From: Rotaria macrura
Taxonomy: Eukaryota; Rotifera; Eurotatoria; Philodinida; Philodinidae
Reading direction: 5' to 3'
Assembly (NCBI GenBank): GCA_900239685.1
Contig: OENT01000024.1
Coordinates: forward strand, 286,420-350,419
Length of the DNA: 64,000 nucleotides
The position numbers and the translations under genes were made by a program. Position 1 is the first letter of the stretch, and each line of letters starts with the position of its first letter. The notes under the pieces were generated by a model. It did no database searches and was not told the origin of the DNA. It saw only the letters and a list, made by a program, of their open reading frames with translations. Positions 34,379 through 47,626 of the stretch are shown piece after piece.

Positions 34379-37241
34379 AGCTCAACGGGATTAATCTAAT
34401 GATCAGAGTTTCAATGAAAAGATGAAGTTTTCCAAACTGAAAACAGGTTTCTTTCGTGAGTTCCGTGCATTTTTGCTGGAGTGATGTAACTAAGAATAAA
34501 GCAGAACGGAACAAAAAAGAGAGCAGATCTCTCTTTTTCGATCACTCCTTCCTCATACATATCTTATTGTTGTTTGATACAAGTTACATGAATCAGTACA
34601 GAAATGTTTTGTCTATTCCGGAATCAAAAAATTATTTGAAACAGACATCAGCAAGTTGATATATCTAAAGTTCTTTTAAAGATTTCTATTTTTTAGTGGA
34701 ATTAGGGTCAACCATTCTAGATCATAACGAACAATACGAAAACGTTTCCATACATTATCTAATTTTCAATAAAATAGATAAATGTACGTACGATATAATC
34801 ATACATTTTTATTTACAGTACTGAAACTTAGATTAATCATGAAGGAATCTTACTAAGAATGTTTCGAAGATTCGATGAGTTCTTTCATGTCACTTCTGTA
34901 CGGCAATTACCAATATTTACTAGCTAGTTAAAAATGAGTCTGTTTGTGTGTATAGAAAAACAACAGATACACCGACGTCTAGCCTCAAAGTAAAACAATT
35001 ATTCATTGGCCTAATGATTTACTCATGTCCCATAAACTTCTTTCTTTTTCCTTTCGACTCTTAACTGATGTTTAATACATAATCTATGATGCAAATAGTT
35101 TACGAAATTCCTTCTCAAGTAGTTTTCTCATTTTATTTTTGTCTCCATTTTCAAACAATTTCTATCTTATACAACTTCGTTCGAGTCAGTATCATAATAA
35201 TGCTTATTCATTTTCGTATGAACCTCAGTTGTAGAGATGGACAACGTGTCTCTGATAAAAATCCGTCATTTAACCTCATCGTCACAAGTCAAATTACAAA
35301 AGAAGATAGGGTGTTCACTGGGATTTGATCATGTATCGATAAGATTGATCGTTCGTTGACTTTGCGTCTTTCACAAATTCAAGAAAAAACTCCAAGAATA
35401 AACAGTGCAGTACATTTCTATCATTGACTACGCAAGCTATTTCATGTGAGCGACAGGTAGCTTGATATACAAGATTTTTTATGTACTTTACTCTATTTTC
35501 ATCCATTGAGGCTCTTGAATAGTTTACCAGTGTCCAGTATTCTACTCTTCATAACTGAACAGATAAAGTATGTGTGTGATTACTTTTCCGTAAGCGACGC
35601 CCTTTTCTTGCCGTTTGCCCTCTTCTCAATTGAAGAAAGCCAGAATACATCTGATAGTTTCAAACTTGAAAACAAGTCTATAACAGTAGGTAAACTTCTT
35701 CAAATTGTGTCACTATTTCATTCAAATAATGATACCTAAGCACGGAAGTCACGCTCCCAAAAAGAACTATCTTGTCCCACATTTCTCTGTGTGTGCGATG
35801 AGCTTCATGATCTCGAAGCTGACCATATTAAACAGTGTAAATGCCACACGTACTTTCTTCATAAATCGAGCCACTAAGAAGAAGACCAACACAGGATTCT
35901 TTACTACTTGCAAAACACGTATTCTACTTCCTTCTCGACATGTTTGACAGTGACGAAGTATGATCTTCCGAGATAAAATTAATTTAAAACATGGAGTGAT
36001 TGCGTAAGTTTTGACATGTGTTATTATGGAATTATTTTCAGTAAGGGGGATTACTAGGTACATAACCTACTAAAATTACACACGATGTTAACTATCGTTA
36101 CATACGGGTCGATTTAAATTTGGGTGTTAGATTGTGGATGAGAGCCCGTCGGTTTTAACATTTTAGGACTGAAGCCCTACTTTGCCACGAACCCAGTCGA
36201 ATGTCGGCTTCGGTCCTTTCCGACAGACTCCACAGTGTGGATACGTCTTTTGTTCTTTCACATACCCACGCCCTCATAGATATCATGTGTTTAATGGAAA
36301 TCGACTAGAACTTTTGATTCCTCCCCAATTTTACATAGTCTCAAGGTGTCTTGTGTGATAATGAACAACCTTATAGTTCGAAATGTATTCTTTATAAAAA
36401 AATTGATTAGTGAGAAGCCTTACTCTCTGTTTTTTAAGAGAAATAAAAACAATTTGAACCAACAGAAGCCGTAATAGAAGAATTTTCAAGAGAGTTTTCT
36501 TGCTCCATTTCGATTTTAGGTAATAATGACTTCAATTTCTGCTTCTTTCTTGTTTAATTCATCTGTGCATGTTCAACTTGTCAATGGGCCAACTAGGCTA
36601 AATATTGATTATTAATACCGCTAATGTGCATCTGTACAATCTTTTTATGCTGAAACAACAAATCGGATCAATTTGATCTTTAAGTTATGCTACAAAACTT
36701 TCGAGTAGATCAACAGTAAGCCATAAAATTCATCAGATACCATAAAATTGCTTTCGTAATTTCTCTGTCTCTTTCTTTTGCGCAATATATATCATATTTG
36801 CACGCCTTATTCACTGACACTATTGAAAATTGTAGAGTATAATTCAAAGTATGGGTTTTTTTCCTTGAAAATTCAATTTAGCTTCGTAACAGAATAGAAA
36901 ACAATGACTTTTTCATGTACCTATTTCACACAAACAACAAACTTCAAGTCTGAATTTTTGCATCAATCAATGTTAACACATGAGAGAATAACAGTCATTC
37001 AGCGTCCTCTAGCAATTTTGTTTTCCATTGAGAGGATATATGCAAAATAATTCAATGGCGATCTCGTGCGTGTTGATCAAGAGTGTGTAATTTTATCACA
37101 AACGGAACATCTGTGCTCTATCTATTTTCACTCTTACGTGTGCTTTTATTTATCCACTTCTGTTTTATGCCATCCATTAGTCCCTGATTGAAATATGGTT
37201 TTAGTATAAATAATAAAAAAGACTTGTTTTTCTATTTTGAG
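34379..37241. other. Intergenic, nothing firmly recognised
   Basis: Overlapping openings of 60-98 codons on both strands at 35086-36063 have no recognisable domains. A GC-richer block at about 36110-36270 stands out from the AT-rich background but was not identified. Confidence 0.45.
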
Positions 37242-37415
37242 CCTCCGCTTAGTGGCGGCGCCAGAAATTTTCTTCAGGGTGGGCTGAGCCCACCCAAGAC
37301 CATATCTGAAGCTGCTACAAAATATTTTTTCAAGGGCTTTAGAAAATCTTTAGGGTGGGCTAAACTTCCTCTCGGCTGGGCTAAGCCCACCCCTGGCGCC
37401 GCCACTACCTCCGCT
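37242..37415. mobile_element. hAT-like MITE (158 bp) with target site duplication
   Basis: The element proper is 37250-37407. Its ends are the perfect 15 bp inverted repeat TAGTGGCGGCGCCAG. Subterminal copies of GGGTGGGCT and AGCCCACCC form further internal palindromes. It is flanked by the perfect 8 bp duplication CCTCCGCT (37242-37249 and 37408-37415). An 8 bp duplication with a TAG/CAGnGGCGG-type end is characteristic of hAT transposons. It is far too short to encode transposase, so it is non-autonomous. It is much more GC-rich than its surroundings. Confidence 0.93.
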
Positions 37416-37534
37416 ATGAATTTACGTAAACAAGACTATGTTTTGTGTTTTTGCTATAGTCTTGCGTAATTTTCTATTTGAAATTTTTACATAAATACAT
37501 GGTTTTTTCTTATTTTGCATCACTTTTCTTCTAG

Positions 37535-38771
37535 ATATACGAAACCATTCGTCAAGCTAATATGGGTATTCTTAAAAATTTTGAAGGTGATGAGCATGAG
37601 AGTGAGCATATCAGCGCTGTTGTACATGTTGATCCATTGATAAATGCCAATCATTTTAGGTTAGAAACGAGTCAATCGATAAAGTTTATTTCATGTTATG
37701 ATTTTGCTCTTCCGCTCTAGTAGTGACTCATCAGCATCGTCATCATCATCAAGTGAGGATGAAGATATACACGAAAATACCATTATACCAGTCCAACCAA
37801 CTGTTCCAATCGTACCACTGACATCGAATCGAACACCTAAAGTAAAAAAGATGATATCGAAAATTCCGAAACCTATCTTACAAGTAAAAAATATTGGTGG
37901 TAAGAAATCTCAAGGACATCGACAAGCAAGACGACATGAAAATAGTTAGTTGATTTTACGCACATTTATTTTAATCATCATTCTGGAATTTAGTGTGTTT
38001 CTTACTTAATCTTGCCAAGGATTTGGATGAAGACTTTGCTGAAGTGAATGTAAATGATCTTGTTGAATCAACTATTTCAGCATTTGCACAACTTTTATTA
38101 AGTAAAAGTAAAATGAAGGTATTATATTTTCTTGTTAACATTTATTTTATATACCTATATATATATATATATTATATTTTTACCGATTATAGTTTATCTT
38201 TCCCTTACCTAGAGGTTCTCTCTAATCAAGGGTTTTGTTCTTTTCGAAAGTTTTCATAAATATAAAACGCCAGTTCACATCAGTTCATGGAGCATTCGTC
38301 TCCAGATAGAACAAGAAAATAAATCATGGAAGTCCATGCATATGAATTCTTTTACGAAAAAAATGCACACAAATAGAGTTATGATGTTCTATAATTTTCA
38401 TTTTCCAATTAGTGTAAGTAGAATAAGCTTTATTTTGACTTGTTAAAAGAATTTATTTTTATTCCTGAGTATCTTATCACTTAACTTATAGATAGAGAAT
38501 CTCACATATTTAGTTGATTAATGGAGAAACAGTCCTTCAATGTTTTTTTTTAATGTTTTTCTTAATATTTTTTCTATTGTTTATTAATTAGATTTGGACG
38601 GACTTTATAGAATTACCGGAATATCAACAAGAGCATATTATTGAAATGACACGTGCTAAAAAGAAAACAAAGAAGATGCCACAAGAAAAAAATAAAAACA
38701 AGCATTCAGATGATGTCAAATCAATTACTTGTAATATTGATGAAATGTTCGAGACATTTGTTCTCGTTTAA
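37535..38771 (+). CDS. Unrecognised spliced gene, 5' end uncertain
   Basis: Four phase-compatible exons: 37535-37659, 37721-37944, 37994-38118, 38592-38771 (TAA 38769-38771). The first acceptor (TTCTTCTAG) starts in mid-reading frame; the first in-frame Met is at 37562 (MGILKNFEGDEHE), giving about 208 residues, but an upstream coding exon may exist. The product has a Ser-rich acidic stretch (SSDSSASSSSSSEDEDIHE), then basic and Pro segments (TPKVKKMISKIPKPI, KKSQGHRQARRH). An acidic amphipathic region follows (DLDEDFAEVNVNDLVES), then IWTDFIELPEYQQEHIIEM and a Lys cluster KKKTKKMPQEKNK before the end ..FETFVLV. The composition suggests a disordered nuclear or cytoplasmic regulatory protein; no family is assigned. 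Confidence 0.6.
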
Positions 38772-41700
38772 AATCATTCTAAAATGTATAATAATGAATC
38801 TTTCAATATGCTCTATGGACAAGGTATTGAAAGGATTGCTTAATGGAACTATCGCATAGTGCAGTTTCTCCGTTTTCTTGTACAACAACCTATAAATTAG
38901 TGGATTGATCTTACTTTTTCTTTGTTAACCAAAAAATTAATTTCTCTTCTTTACAGTTTTTATTGTTGAACATATTTTATAGAAGAATGTACAAAGTGTG
39001 GTGTATTTTCGTCTAATTTGTCTCAGTGGGAAAACTTGTTCGTATGGATGTATGCTCTCTTCATTGATGGAACCGAATGAAGTTCTTCAGCGAACAAATT
39101 CCTTTTAACTCGATATCATCATCATCGTAGTAGAAACTGATCTGATTGAAAGAATATTGGTAAGTCAGGTCTGTCGCATAGATCTATCTACTAATAGTTA
39201 GGTGAGTGTAGTTGTTCCGATACTCACAATGGAAAGATTCGAAAACGAAAAAATGAATTGTAAATACTGATCCAATGTTTTTCCTGTCGACATTTAACTC
39301 GACTGACAATTTTTGATTATGTCAAATCATAGTTTGTTTAAGATATGGGTCGATATCAGAACGACGTTGAGACTTTGATTTTCTTTGCATGTTTCATTGT
39401 TGGCAAAGCTCTTTATCTTATTTTTCTGTATAGTTATACTAAAATGTATGAATTTATCCAATGGATTAATCGTTGTTCTCTTGCCTACTCCACGCTCACA
39501 CACCTGTAAGATCTAATTTAAACGGAGTCATATTTATAGTTTAAGCATTCTTGAATTGCCGATCAGTTACCATTCAAACCAAAGAAAACGATGAGGCAAA
39601 AAAAATTGTTCGATAATTTGCGCGAGAATTATATGAAATGAAACAGTTTTTTGATGAAATTCAATTATATAATTGCAGTACTTTTTCATTGGACGGTATA
39701 TTATTTGACATAGATATTTTCTTTCTGCAACTGCAACTCTCTTTTTCGAAAATCTTTTATACACATGCTGGAATATCTATAAAACATTTTTGAAGACGAA
39801 TTCCACTGATAGAAAGATATTATCTATGTAAAAAAATATAGCTTCAACGAAATATCACAGCAACTATCTCATAGAATCTCATCGAAAACATTTTTCAATT
39901 CGTCTTATCTCACACTATTTATGGAAATACTTACAGCTCAGTGAAATCTCTCATGCAAACATATGAAGGTAGTGTAAGGCAACAGTTAACATTAAGCTGA
40001 GAATTCTACTGAAAAATAGCTATCTCAAGTTTTTTCATTCTGGCAAAAAAACCATGGAACACGAGCAGTATCAATAGTATCTACTCAAATTCTGTAACGT
40101 TGTCGTTCAATACATATCGAATAGATACTCCTATTTCGATACATGTTCATCGTTAGTTAAGTCGAGCGGTCACTGTCTTTGCAGAATCAAGATGATCAGT
40201 TTGTTGGTTGACAACGAATCTTAAAAAAATGGATACTCAAACTATTTGCGACTCGATCTACTAAGGAAAAATCTTTTGTCGAGATACACACTCTCTCACA
40301 CTTCAATTACGCTTTGATAAAGAAAGAAAAGATGCTTCAAACCAGTAGGCATATCTTTAGACGACTTTGTTCTTGATACCCGACGAAATTATAGAGGAAC
40401 ACTTGGAAAAGGATTGACATGGCCGCAGAATATCACGAGCAGCTTTTTCTGATAGCATCATGTTGTTTGTTCCTGTCTCTATGTTGTTTCATCATCATTT
40501 TCATGTGACAAGTAAAATATACTAATCATCGTGGGTTAGCACCCGCAGAAATTGTTAATATGATGGGTAGCAGAGAGACGAGACTGTCTTGCAATGCTCA
40601 CTGTATCTCATCGTTTCAATTGACATATATGTGCCTCAGCAATACAAAATGTTGCTTCTAGAACTATTTACCGTATGGCTTTCTTTATTGCTTTCGCCTC
40701 TACTGAGCAAAGATATTCATACTATTCCATTGGAAAGGAAAGAGCCCATGTAAAGATTCGAGAAAGTACTCAAGAGTAGTTGAGTAATGCTGTCTGATAT
40801 ATAATCAGACATGTTATCTGACTTTAGACTTTAAACTAGACTACTCATTTTGATTACATGAATCACATTCGCCACGTCAAACATTTCTCTAGCTGCTATA
40901 GTGTTCTCTGATTATAAACTTGTTGATCGATGACTTCTGTTTCAATGGACGCGCAGTTAAATGTGAACGTGTTGGAATTGGCGAATCTTACGTATCAGCA
41001 GAAGTGGATGAAACTAGATCCAATAGTTCTCTATTGAAATAGTCATATGAATCGGTCGGTTGAGGGAACACTTAGGTGATTAGTGACACGTTTTTTACAA
41101 TATTAACTGATCGAAATCATACATCGATTCTGTATCTGCTCTGGCAATTCGCTAGATTTGCCAAACAAAGATTGTCTACCTGAGAAGATGGTGTACTTTG
41201 CTATTGATGATATTGAGTTTTTGAAGGAATTTCTTGAGACTTCATGAAATTTCAGAACCGATGTATGTATTACTTACTATTAAACTGCATACCACTTGTT
41301 TTTGATGTTCTTGTATGACTTTCTATCTTTCTAGTTATGTTGTAATTTGTTAATGGATATAAATTGTTCGTCTTTTTATTTTTTCACTTCATGTTTATTT
41401 TGCGTGTTTTGGTCCTTTCATATTATTGTTTCATCTTCAAACTTCACCATTCTCTATTTTATTTGATTATCATCATTTTCTTTTTCTGTATTTTATATTC
41501 AATTGAACCAAAAAGCCTTCTCGTAGGTATCGGTTTTCTCGAAGAGCGAAAATAAAAGAATTTATTATTTCATTGTTTAGGAACTAGGGAAGCTTTTTCA
41601 GAAGACACCTGAAAAATATTTTCGTCGTGTCAATCGAAACATTTGACTTGTATCGAGAAGGATGCTGAAATGATATCATTTTTTATTCGTGAATAAATAT

Positions 41701-42660
41701 TCGATAGATGTTTTGCAACTTCTATAATAATAAAACACATGTTTAAGAGCGTATAGGCTGTCTTAAGGACGTTGAAGTATCAATTTTTGTAAACTTTCTT
41801 CTAATTCGGTTTTATTTACAAAGAATTGTATAAATAATGATTTTGATCGTATGATATTTCACAGAAGTAAATAAAAATTGATCTTCCTTTTAAATTTAAC
41901 ACAAGTTTATACTCTAGTACATTTTTCTAATTTTAAAACACATTTTGATACCATGAAATTCTTTGGCGGTGTAACGTGATCAACGCAAACCAACATAGTA
42001 TGGCAAAATTTTTTTCTTCAACTCATAGAACTGTCATATGAAGATGAAGAAAATCATTGAGAAATTCCTATAGATTAACATTTTTCTGGCTACTAACGAC
42101 AACTATTACATCTCTATCTCGCGACTTTCTCTTTCTCTCATATATATATATATATGTGCATAATGTTCTTTATAAACATAGGAAGGGTATAATGTGGATA
42201 CCATGGACTCGGCTTATGTTTTGCTCGCTCACGCCAACTTTGGCTCACTTCAGACAACCAATCAATATTTGTATTGTTTATGAATGAAAGATAATTTGTT
42301 TTTTTTTCTTTTTTTCATTCGAACAGGCTTTACAAAAGATACTAAAAACTATGCTCAAATTGAAAATCATCTGTTTGCATTCATTCCATCGACAATATAC
42401 ATCTTTATCAATATGTTAGATCTCTCATTGTGGAATGAAATGATCAAAATTTATTTGTAAATTTTCGTCTTTTTCTTCTCTTTGTGTATTTCTCGAATTC
42501 TTAGTCATGCTCAGAAAACTTGGATTCTCTTGTTTTTTTTATGTATTTATAATATATCGTTCGTATATATAGGTCTCAGTTTTGTCAGAAGATAAATAAA
42601 AACGTTTTTTATTTGTTGATATATATACAAAAGTTACATGGATTTTTCTTTCATTTGTAG
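38772..42660. other. Intergenic, nothing recognised
   Basis: Nearly 4 kb without a supportable gene; openings are short and T-rich. A small (AT)n lies near 42141-42156. The last bases form a strong acceptor TTTCTTTCATTTGTAG directly abutting the next start codon. Confidence 0.5.
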
Positions 42661-43014
42661 ATGAATGCTCCAGCAACTTTTGAATCATTTCTATTATTAG
42701 ATGGTGAAAAGAAGATAATTGTTGAAAAAGATACCAAAGTACCAAATGCTGTTGTATTCACAATTAGTAAGGAAGATCATACATTGGCAAATATGCTTCG
42801 TGCACAATTATTAAAAGATCCTCAAGTTATATTTGCTGGATATAAAATTCCTCATCCACTTGAGCATAAAGTCATTCTACGTGTGCAAACAGCTGGACAT
42901 GAATATTCACCTGTAAACGCTATGGAAAATGCAATCAAAGATTTAATATTTGAAATGGACATGTTAGAAGATAGAGTTAAATCAGCTATTGCCAATCGAC
43001 AAAATGCTGAATGA
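42661..43014 (+). CDS. POLR2J: DNA-directed RNA polymerase II subunit RPB11
   Basis: Intronless coding region of 117 residues, the same length as the human subunit. It starts [18 protein letters not shown] and carries KDTKVPNA, the alpha-like dimerisation core [40 protein letters not shown], and the C-terminal helix [15 protein letters not shown]. It forms the RPB3-RPB11 heterodimer that seeds Pol II assembly. A polypyrimidine-AG acceptor ends exactly at the base before ATG, so the mRNA leader must come from a 5' UTR exon or a trans-spliced leader. AATAAA at 43062-43067 is a likely polyadenylation signal. Confidence 0.97.
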   Translation: MNAPATFESFLLLDGEKKIIVEKDTKVPNAVVFTISKEDHTLANMLRAQLLKDPQVIFAGYKIPHPLEHKVILRVQTAGHEYSPVNAMENAIKDLIFEMDMLEDRVKSAIANRQNAE

Positions 43015-43683
43015 CCTCTTGTCATTTCCTCTTTTTTTTTGTATTAAATATTTTGATATGAAATAAAAATGTTGTATCTACTATTGTTTATTTCAGATAG
43101 TAGGTTGCTTTTACATTGATCAGAATATATGCTCGATCAAACCGTTTAAGTAAGTGTTGAAAAGAAAATTTTACGTTCTTTTCTTTACCTAACTTCCGTA
43201 AGATATTTTTAAAATGACTTTCATTTCACGTCACATAGTAAAGGAGAATAAATGCTGAATATTGAATTTTTATGATATTGATTTTTGGATGATTGTGTTA
43301 TGAAGGCAATCAACAGGTATTCAGTATTGACTTTAATATTTTCCAAGATTTAATCTCTTGTGAGTGTTAGTGCCGTAACCGAGATATACATTCGTAGAGA
43401 GTTAACGCATTCATTTTAGTATGTCTGTTGAGTAGCGCCAGATGGAGGGAGAGACGAACAAAATCGATTCTTCCATATAAACTGCTTCTGGCAAGTGATA
43501 CGAATTTGTTTTTTCTTTTCAGCTTTAATAATCGATAGTCAGCTGTCAGTAGTAGACTTGATTCTTTATCTATTTATGTTTATATTGAATACGATTATTA
43601 GAATGAAAATGAATACTAATGTCACGTTCACAAGTGATGTATGTCATGTACTTAATTTACATTTCTTTTTTCATAGGAAATCG
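43015..43683. other. Intergenic between RPB11 and BTB-Kelch gene
   Basis: RPB11 3' UTR, then the upstream flank of the Kelch gene, ending with acceptor-like TTTTTTCATAG (AG 43675-43676), 7 nt before the chosen ATG. Confidence 0.5.
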
Positions 43684-46600
43684 ATGAATTATCAAAACTG
43701 TGAACAGTATCGTGTAAGACTTACGAATTTGTTGTGAAAATTATATTTGATTGTAAATATCTGATATAGATTTTTAATGATGATGATATGCTTTTATTTG
43801 AAAATGCAACTTCTGCACGAACTAGTATAAATACAATATCAAATTATGCTAAAAATATACTTTCAAAACTTTCATTAATGCGTGATAATGCTGAATTATG
43901 TGATTTTCGTATTGATATTAATAATAAACAATTTTTATGTCATAAATTTTTGTTAATAGCAACTTCAGATTATTTTAAAGCTATGTTTAATGGTTTGTAT
44001 TGGATATATTTTAATATTATTTTTGATTAATTTTGATGTTTATAACGACATATAGGTCATATGAATGAAAGTCAATCAGATCATGTTGAATTGAAAGGTT
44101 TTGAAAATTCATCGCATGGTGTTGAATCAATGATTGAGTTTTGTTATTCGGGTTCGTTACAAATAACCTTTGATAATATTGATCAATTATTACATGCAGC
44201 AACACATTTACAAATCAAACATGCTATCGATTTATGTTCACAATTTCTTATTGAATCATGTTCAATACATAATTGTATTGATACATATAAAATAGCTGAT
44301 TTTTATTCATTGACAAATGTCATCGATAACGTACATAAATTTATATCGAAAAATTTTCTTTTACTTATGATTCAAGCACGTGAACAATTCGAACAATTAT
44401 CATACGAACAAATCTATGAAGAATTATCTTGTGATACATTAGAAATGAATACATACAATGAATATGACTTATTTATCATGGCATGTACATGGATTGAAGC
44501 AAATCGTATTGAAAGAGAAAAATATGCGGTTGAATTATTTAAACGTATACGTTTTATGTTAATGACACCTGAAGAATTATGTGATCGTGTGCGTAAACAT
44601 GAACTTATTAATATAAATGAACAATCAAGAAAGTTAGTCGAAGATGCACTATGTTATTATGCTTCACCAAGTCGACAATCTCTATTGAATGATATACAAT
44701 GTCAGATACGAAATCAACCTGTACTAGTTGCTATTGGAGAAGTTGAATTGTTTACATTGAATACAATATTAGATAGATGGGAAACACTTTGTCAAGCACC
44801 GTTCGAAGAAAATTATCCGGTATGAATCATTGATTCAATTTTGTTTTATCATAAGTCGTTATCTGAGAGCATAAAATAATAAACAGAGATAACAACATAT
44901 TTTGAGTCAAGAAAATAACAGAACAACGAGATCATATCGTTTCTATTATTTGTACATGAATGATTAATTCGATTTTGTATTTTTAATAGATATTACAATC
45001 ATTACACACTAAATGATATATGTATATATCATTAATAAATCATTGCCTAGCTTTTCTGTTCTTCTGTTGCTATTCTGTCTGTAACTTTAAGCAATCATCC
45101 ATAGTTTTTATGTATGTAAGCATATCTTGTGTAACAGTTGTATTGTACTTGAATTAACAGTCTCCTGTTCATGACAATATTTCTTTTAGACAACTTTTGT
45201 TTGATAAATTAAAATTGAATTTTAAAATATTCATCATAACAATTAAAACGTCAAGGGAATTTCGAGAAACAAATCAATGATCATATGAAAGACATACTAT
45301 TATTCAATCGTTGAGTTGACCTCGCTCTACTGTAGGCAATAGTTTTCATCGTATAACAATGGATGATATTTCACAATTATGCAGATTAAAAAATATTTGC
45401 ACATGAAAAACACTATAAAATTATTAAATATTTACTTAATATTTATAAATATTAAAAAATAATTTCTGTTTTTGTCTCATGAGAATTATTTTAAAATGGT
45501 TTTCTTTGTTTGAGATATGTGTCTAGTCTTAATGTTAGTCTAAATTTAGAATACTAAACATAAAAATATTGATATCATCAACATTTGAAAGATTTGTTTG
45601 TTCTTCTACATGTAATCCTAACTAACAATAGAAATCATGTATATGTTCTAAAAACGAAAATAATTATCGATTAATAATGCATTTTTATTTTTAGTATCCA
45701 TTCAGTGCAATAGCAGTTAATAATTATTTATATGTATTGGGTACACGTCGATCATCATCAGAAGAATATAAATCTTGTTATCGTTTTTCAGCACGTACAT
45801 GTGAATGGACTAAATTACAAAATCTATTACATGATCGATCACGTTTCGCTGCTGTTCATATAGATAAATATATTTATATGTATGTAGAACAATTATTACA
45901 ATATTTTTCATATTAGAGAAGAGAAAAAAACACATCTTTCATCTAGTATGGGTGGTTTTGAAGGATTTAAACGAACGACACGTATCTATGTAAATACCAT
46001 CGAACGATATTCCATTGAACATGATCAATGGGAATCATTTTCAACGGATGGTCCACAACTTTCGTCGCTTGCTGCATGTACCTATGGAAATACGATTTAT
46101 TTGGGTGGTGGTAAAAATGGACAATGGTATGTAGATTTGAATACGAATCGAGAAATATAAATCTATACCGTCAATTTCAAAAATCAATATTACAATAACG
46201 AAAGAAATACTTTTACTAACAATTAGTTATGATTTGAAAGGTTTCTCTAGAATGCTGTCAATAATGAAAACACTGGGTAAGATTGGTTCGTACCCTCTAC
46301 GTCGTAAAAACATATATGCACGCACAAATTTTGTTTTCTCTTGCTTTAATCCAAAATTTATTTTTAGCTATGCTGCAAGAAAGGTTATGTTTGACTTGCA
46401 ATTCCTTGTATACCTTCGTTCCATCCTTGACCTTTTCATGCAGCATATGTTCGAACCCTTCCTCGATAGTTAGAACAATAGAATAACTTCTGACCTCGCT
46501 ATAAAGGACGAACTTGACAATTTTTTCTAAATGGAACTATTATTGAAGGAGATATTACGTGTAACAAACGTTAGTTGTTATTTTACGGATAATAAATATC

Positions 46601-47284
46601 TTTCGTTTGATGAGCAGTTATTATTGTTTTCTTTTGGAATTGTCATACTTACTGAAGTACCCGAACTTCAACAAATCTCTATCAAACAATAAAATTCGAC
46701 GCACTCTTTTTTCACAAAATCTTATTTGACATTTTCCAGGTCGAAAATTGCTGATTTTTATTGTTTTTCCATTGATAAACGTCAATTAGAACGACGTGCA
46801 TCAATGTTAAATGCTCGTACAACACATGCATTTCATATATTCGATGAAAAAATTCTTGGTAAATTGATTGTTTATATTCATACGAATCAACAGATCTTAT
46901 TTTTAAGCTATCGGAGGTTTCGATGATGATGGCAACGGCATGTTATCGATTGAAAGCTATGATATTCATTCTGATCAATGGACAATATTAACATCAATTC
47001 CTGGTGCTATATCAAAAACATGGCCACAATCACTTGGTACTGTCAATCGGCGCATTTATATATCAGTCTTTCATACGTCAAATTCTTTTATTGTTAAGCA
47101 AGAAGGATATTTTTATGATTTGGATACTAAACAATGGATAAAAGCTCCTGTCGTACATGAACGTGCTCGATACTGTCCAACTGTTCAACTTCGTTTTCCA
47201 AAACAATTTCTCAAATCTATGCAAACAAACAGTATTCCATCATTAGTATCGACTTCTAATAATCTGTTTTTGATGAATTCTTGA
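43684..47284 (+). CDS. BTB-BACK-Kelch (KLHL-type) protein
   Basis: Seven exons join in phase to 625 residues: 43684-43713, 43770-43992, 44056-44819, 45695-45879, 45947-46126, 46740-46858, 46908-47284. The BTB domain (about residues 35-145) has LCDFRIDINNKQFLCHKFLL..SDYFKAMFNG. BACK (about 150-280) has FYSLTNVIDNVHKFISKNF and EYDLFIMACTWIE. The rest carries imperfect kelch blades marked by IMGGFEGF, TIYLGGGKNGQW and ILAIGGFDDDGNG, with Trp-containing strands (CEWTKL, DQWESF, DQWTIL, KQWIKA). Family knowledge: adaptor of cullin-3 ubiquitin ligases, where BTB binds CUL3 and kelch binds substrate. The small first exon was chosen because it opens with ATG, ends with a GTAAGA donor and joins in phase 0 to IFNDDD; a start at 43788 is the alternative. 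Member not identified. Introns of 875 and 613 bp. Confidence 0.92.
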
Positions 47285-47626
47285 TTAATTACTATTTTTT
47301 ATTCTCGATAGTACGGATTCTTAATTGTTTATCTGATTTTTATGAATATTATTATAAGCATTGTTGCCAAAAACAAAACTGTTCTGATGTTTTTTTTAGA
47401 TTCATAAGAAATATTTTTTCTTTTCCTCGTTTGTATCAAAGAAAATCTTCAATGACGTCTTTAATATTGCTTCATTCTTGTTCTCATTTTTCATCTTTTA
47501 CTACTTCTCTCAAATGGTCATTAATCAAATAATGTAAACAAACCAGATTAACATATCTATTTTTCAAACGAATGAACCTTACAAATTTTAACATTTTCTT
47601 TTGTTTTTCGACTTTACGTTTAGATA
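47285..47626. other. Intergenic between Kelch gene and SLMAP
   Basis: T-rich spacer of about 340 bp ending in acceptor-like ACTTTACGTTTAG (AG 47622-47623), 3 nt before the SLMAP ATG. Confidence 0.55.

Noticed and set aside
35086..36063. Cluster of overlapping 60-98 codon openings on both strands
   Set aside because: They overlap on opposite strands, lack domains, and no set joins in phase.
37188..37469. 93-codon opening across the 37 kb region
   Set aside because: It reads straight through the hAT-like MITE; the GC-rich Gly/Pro/Ala stretch is element sequence, not protein.
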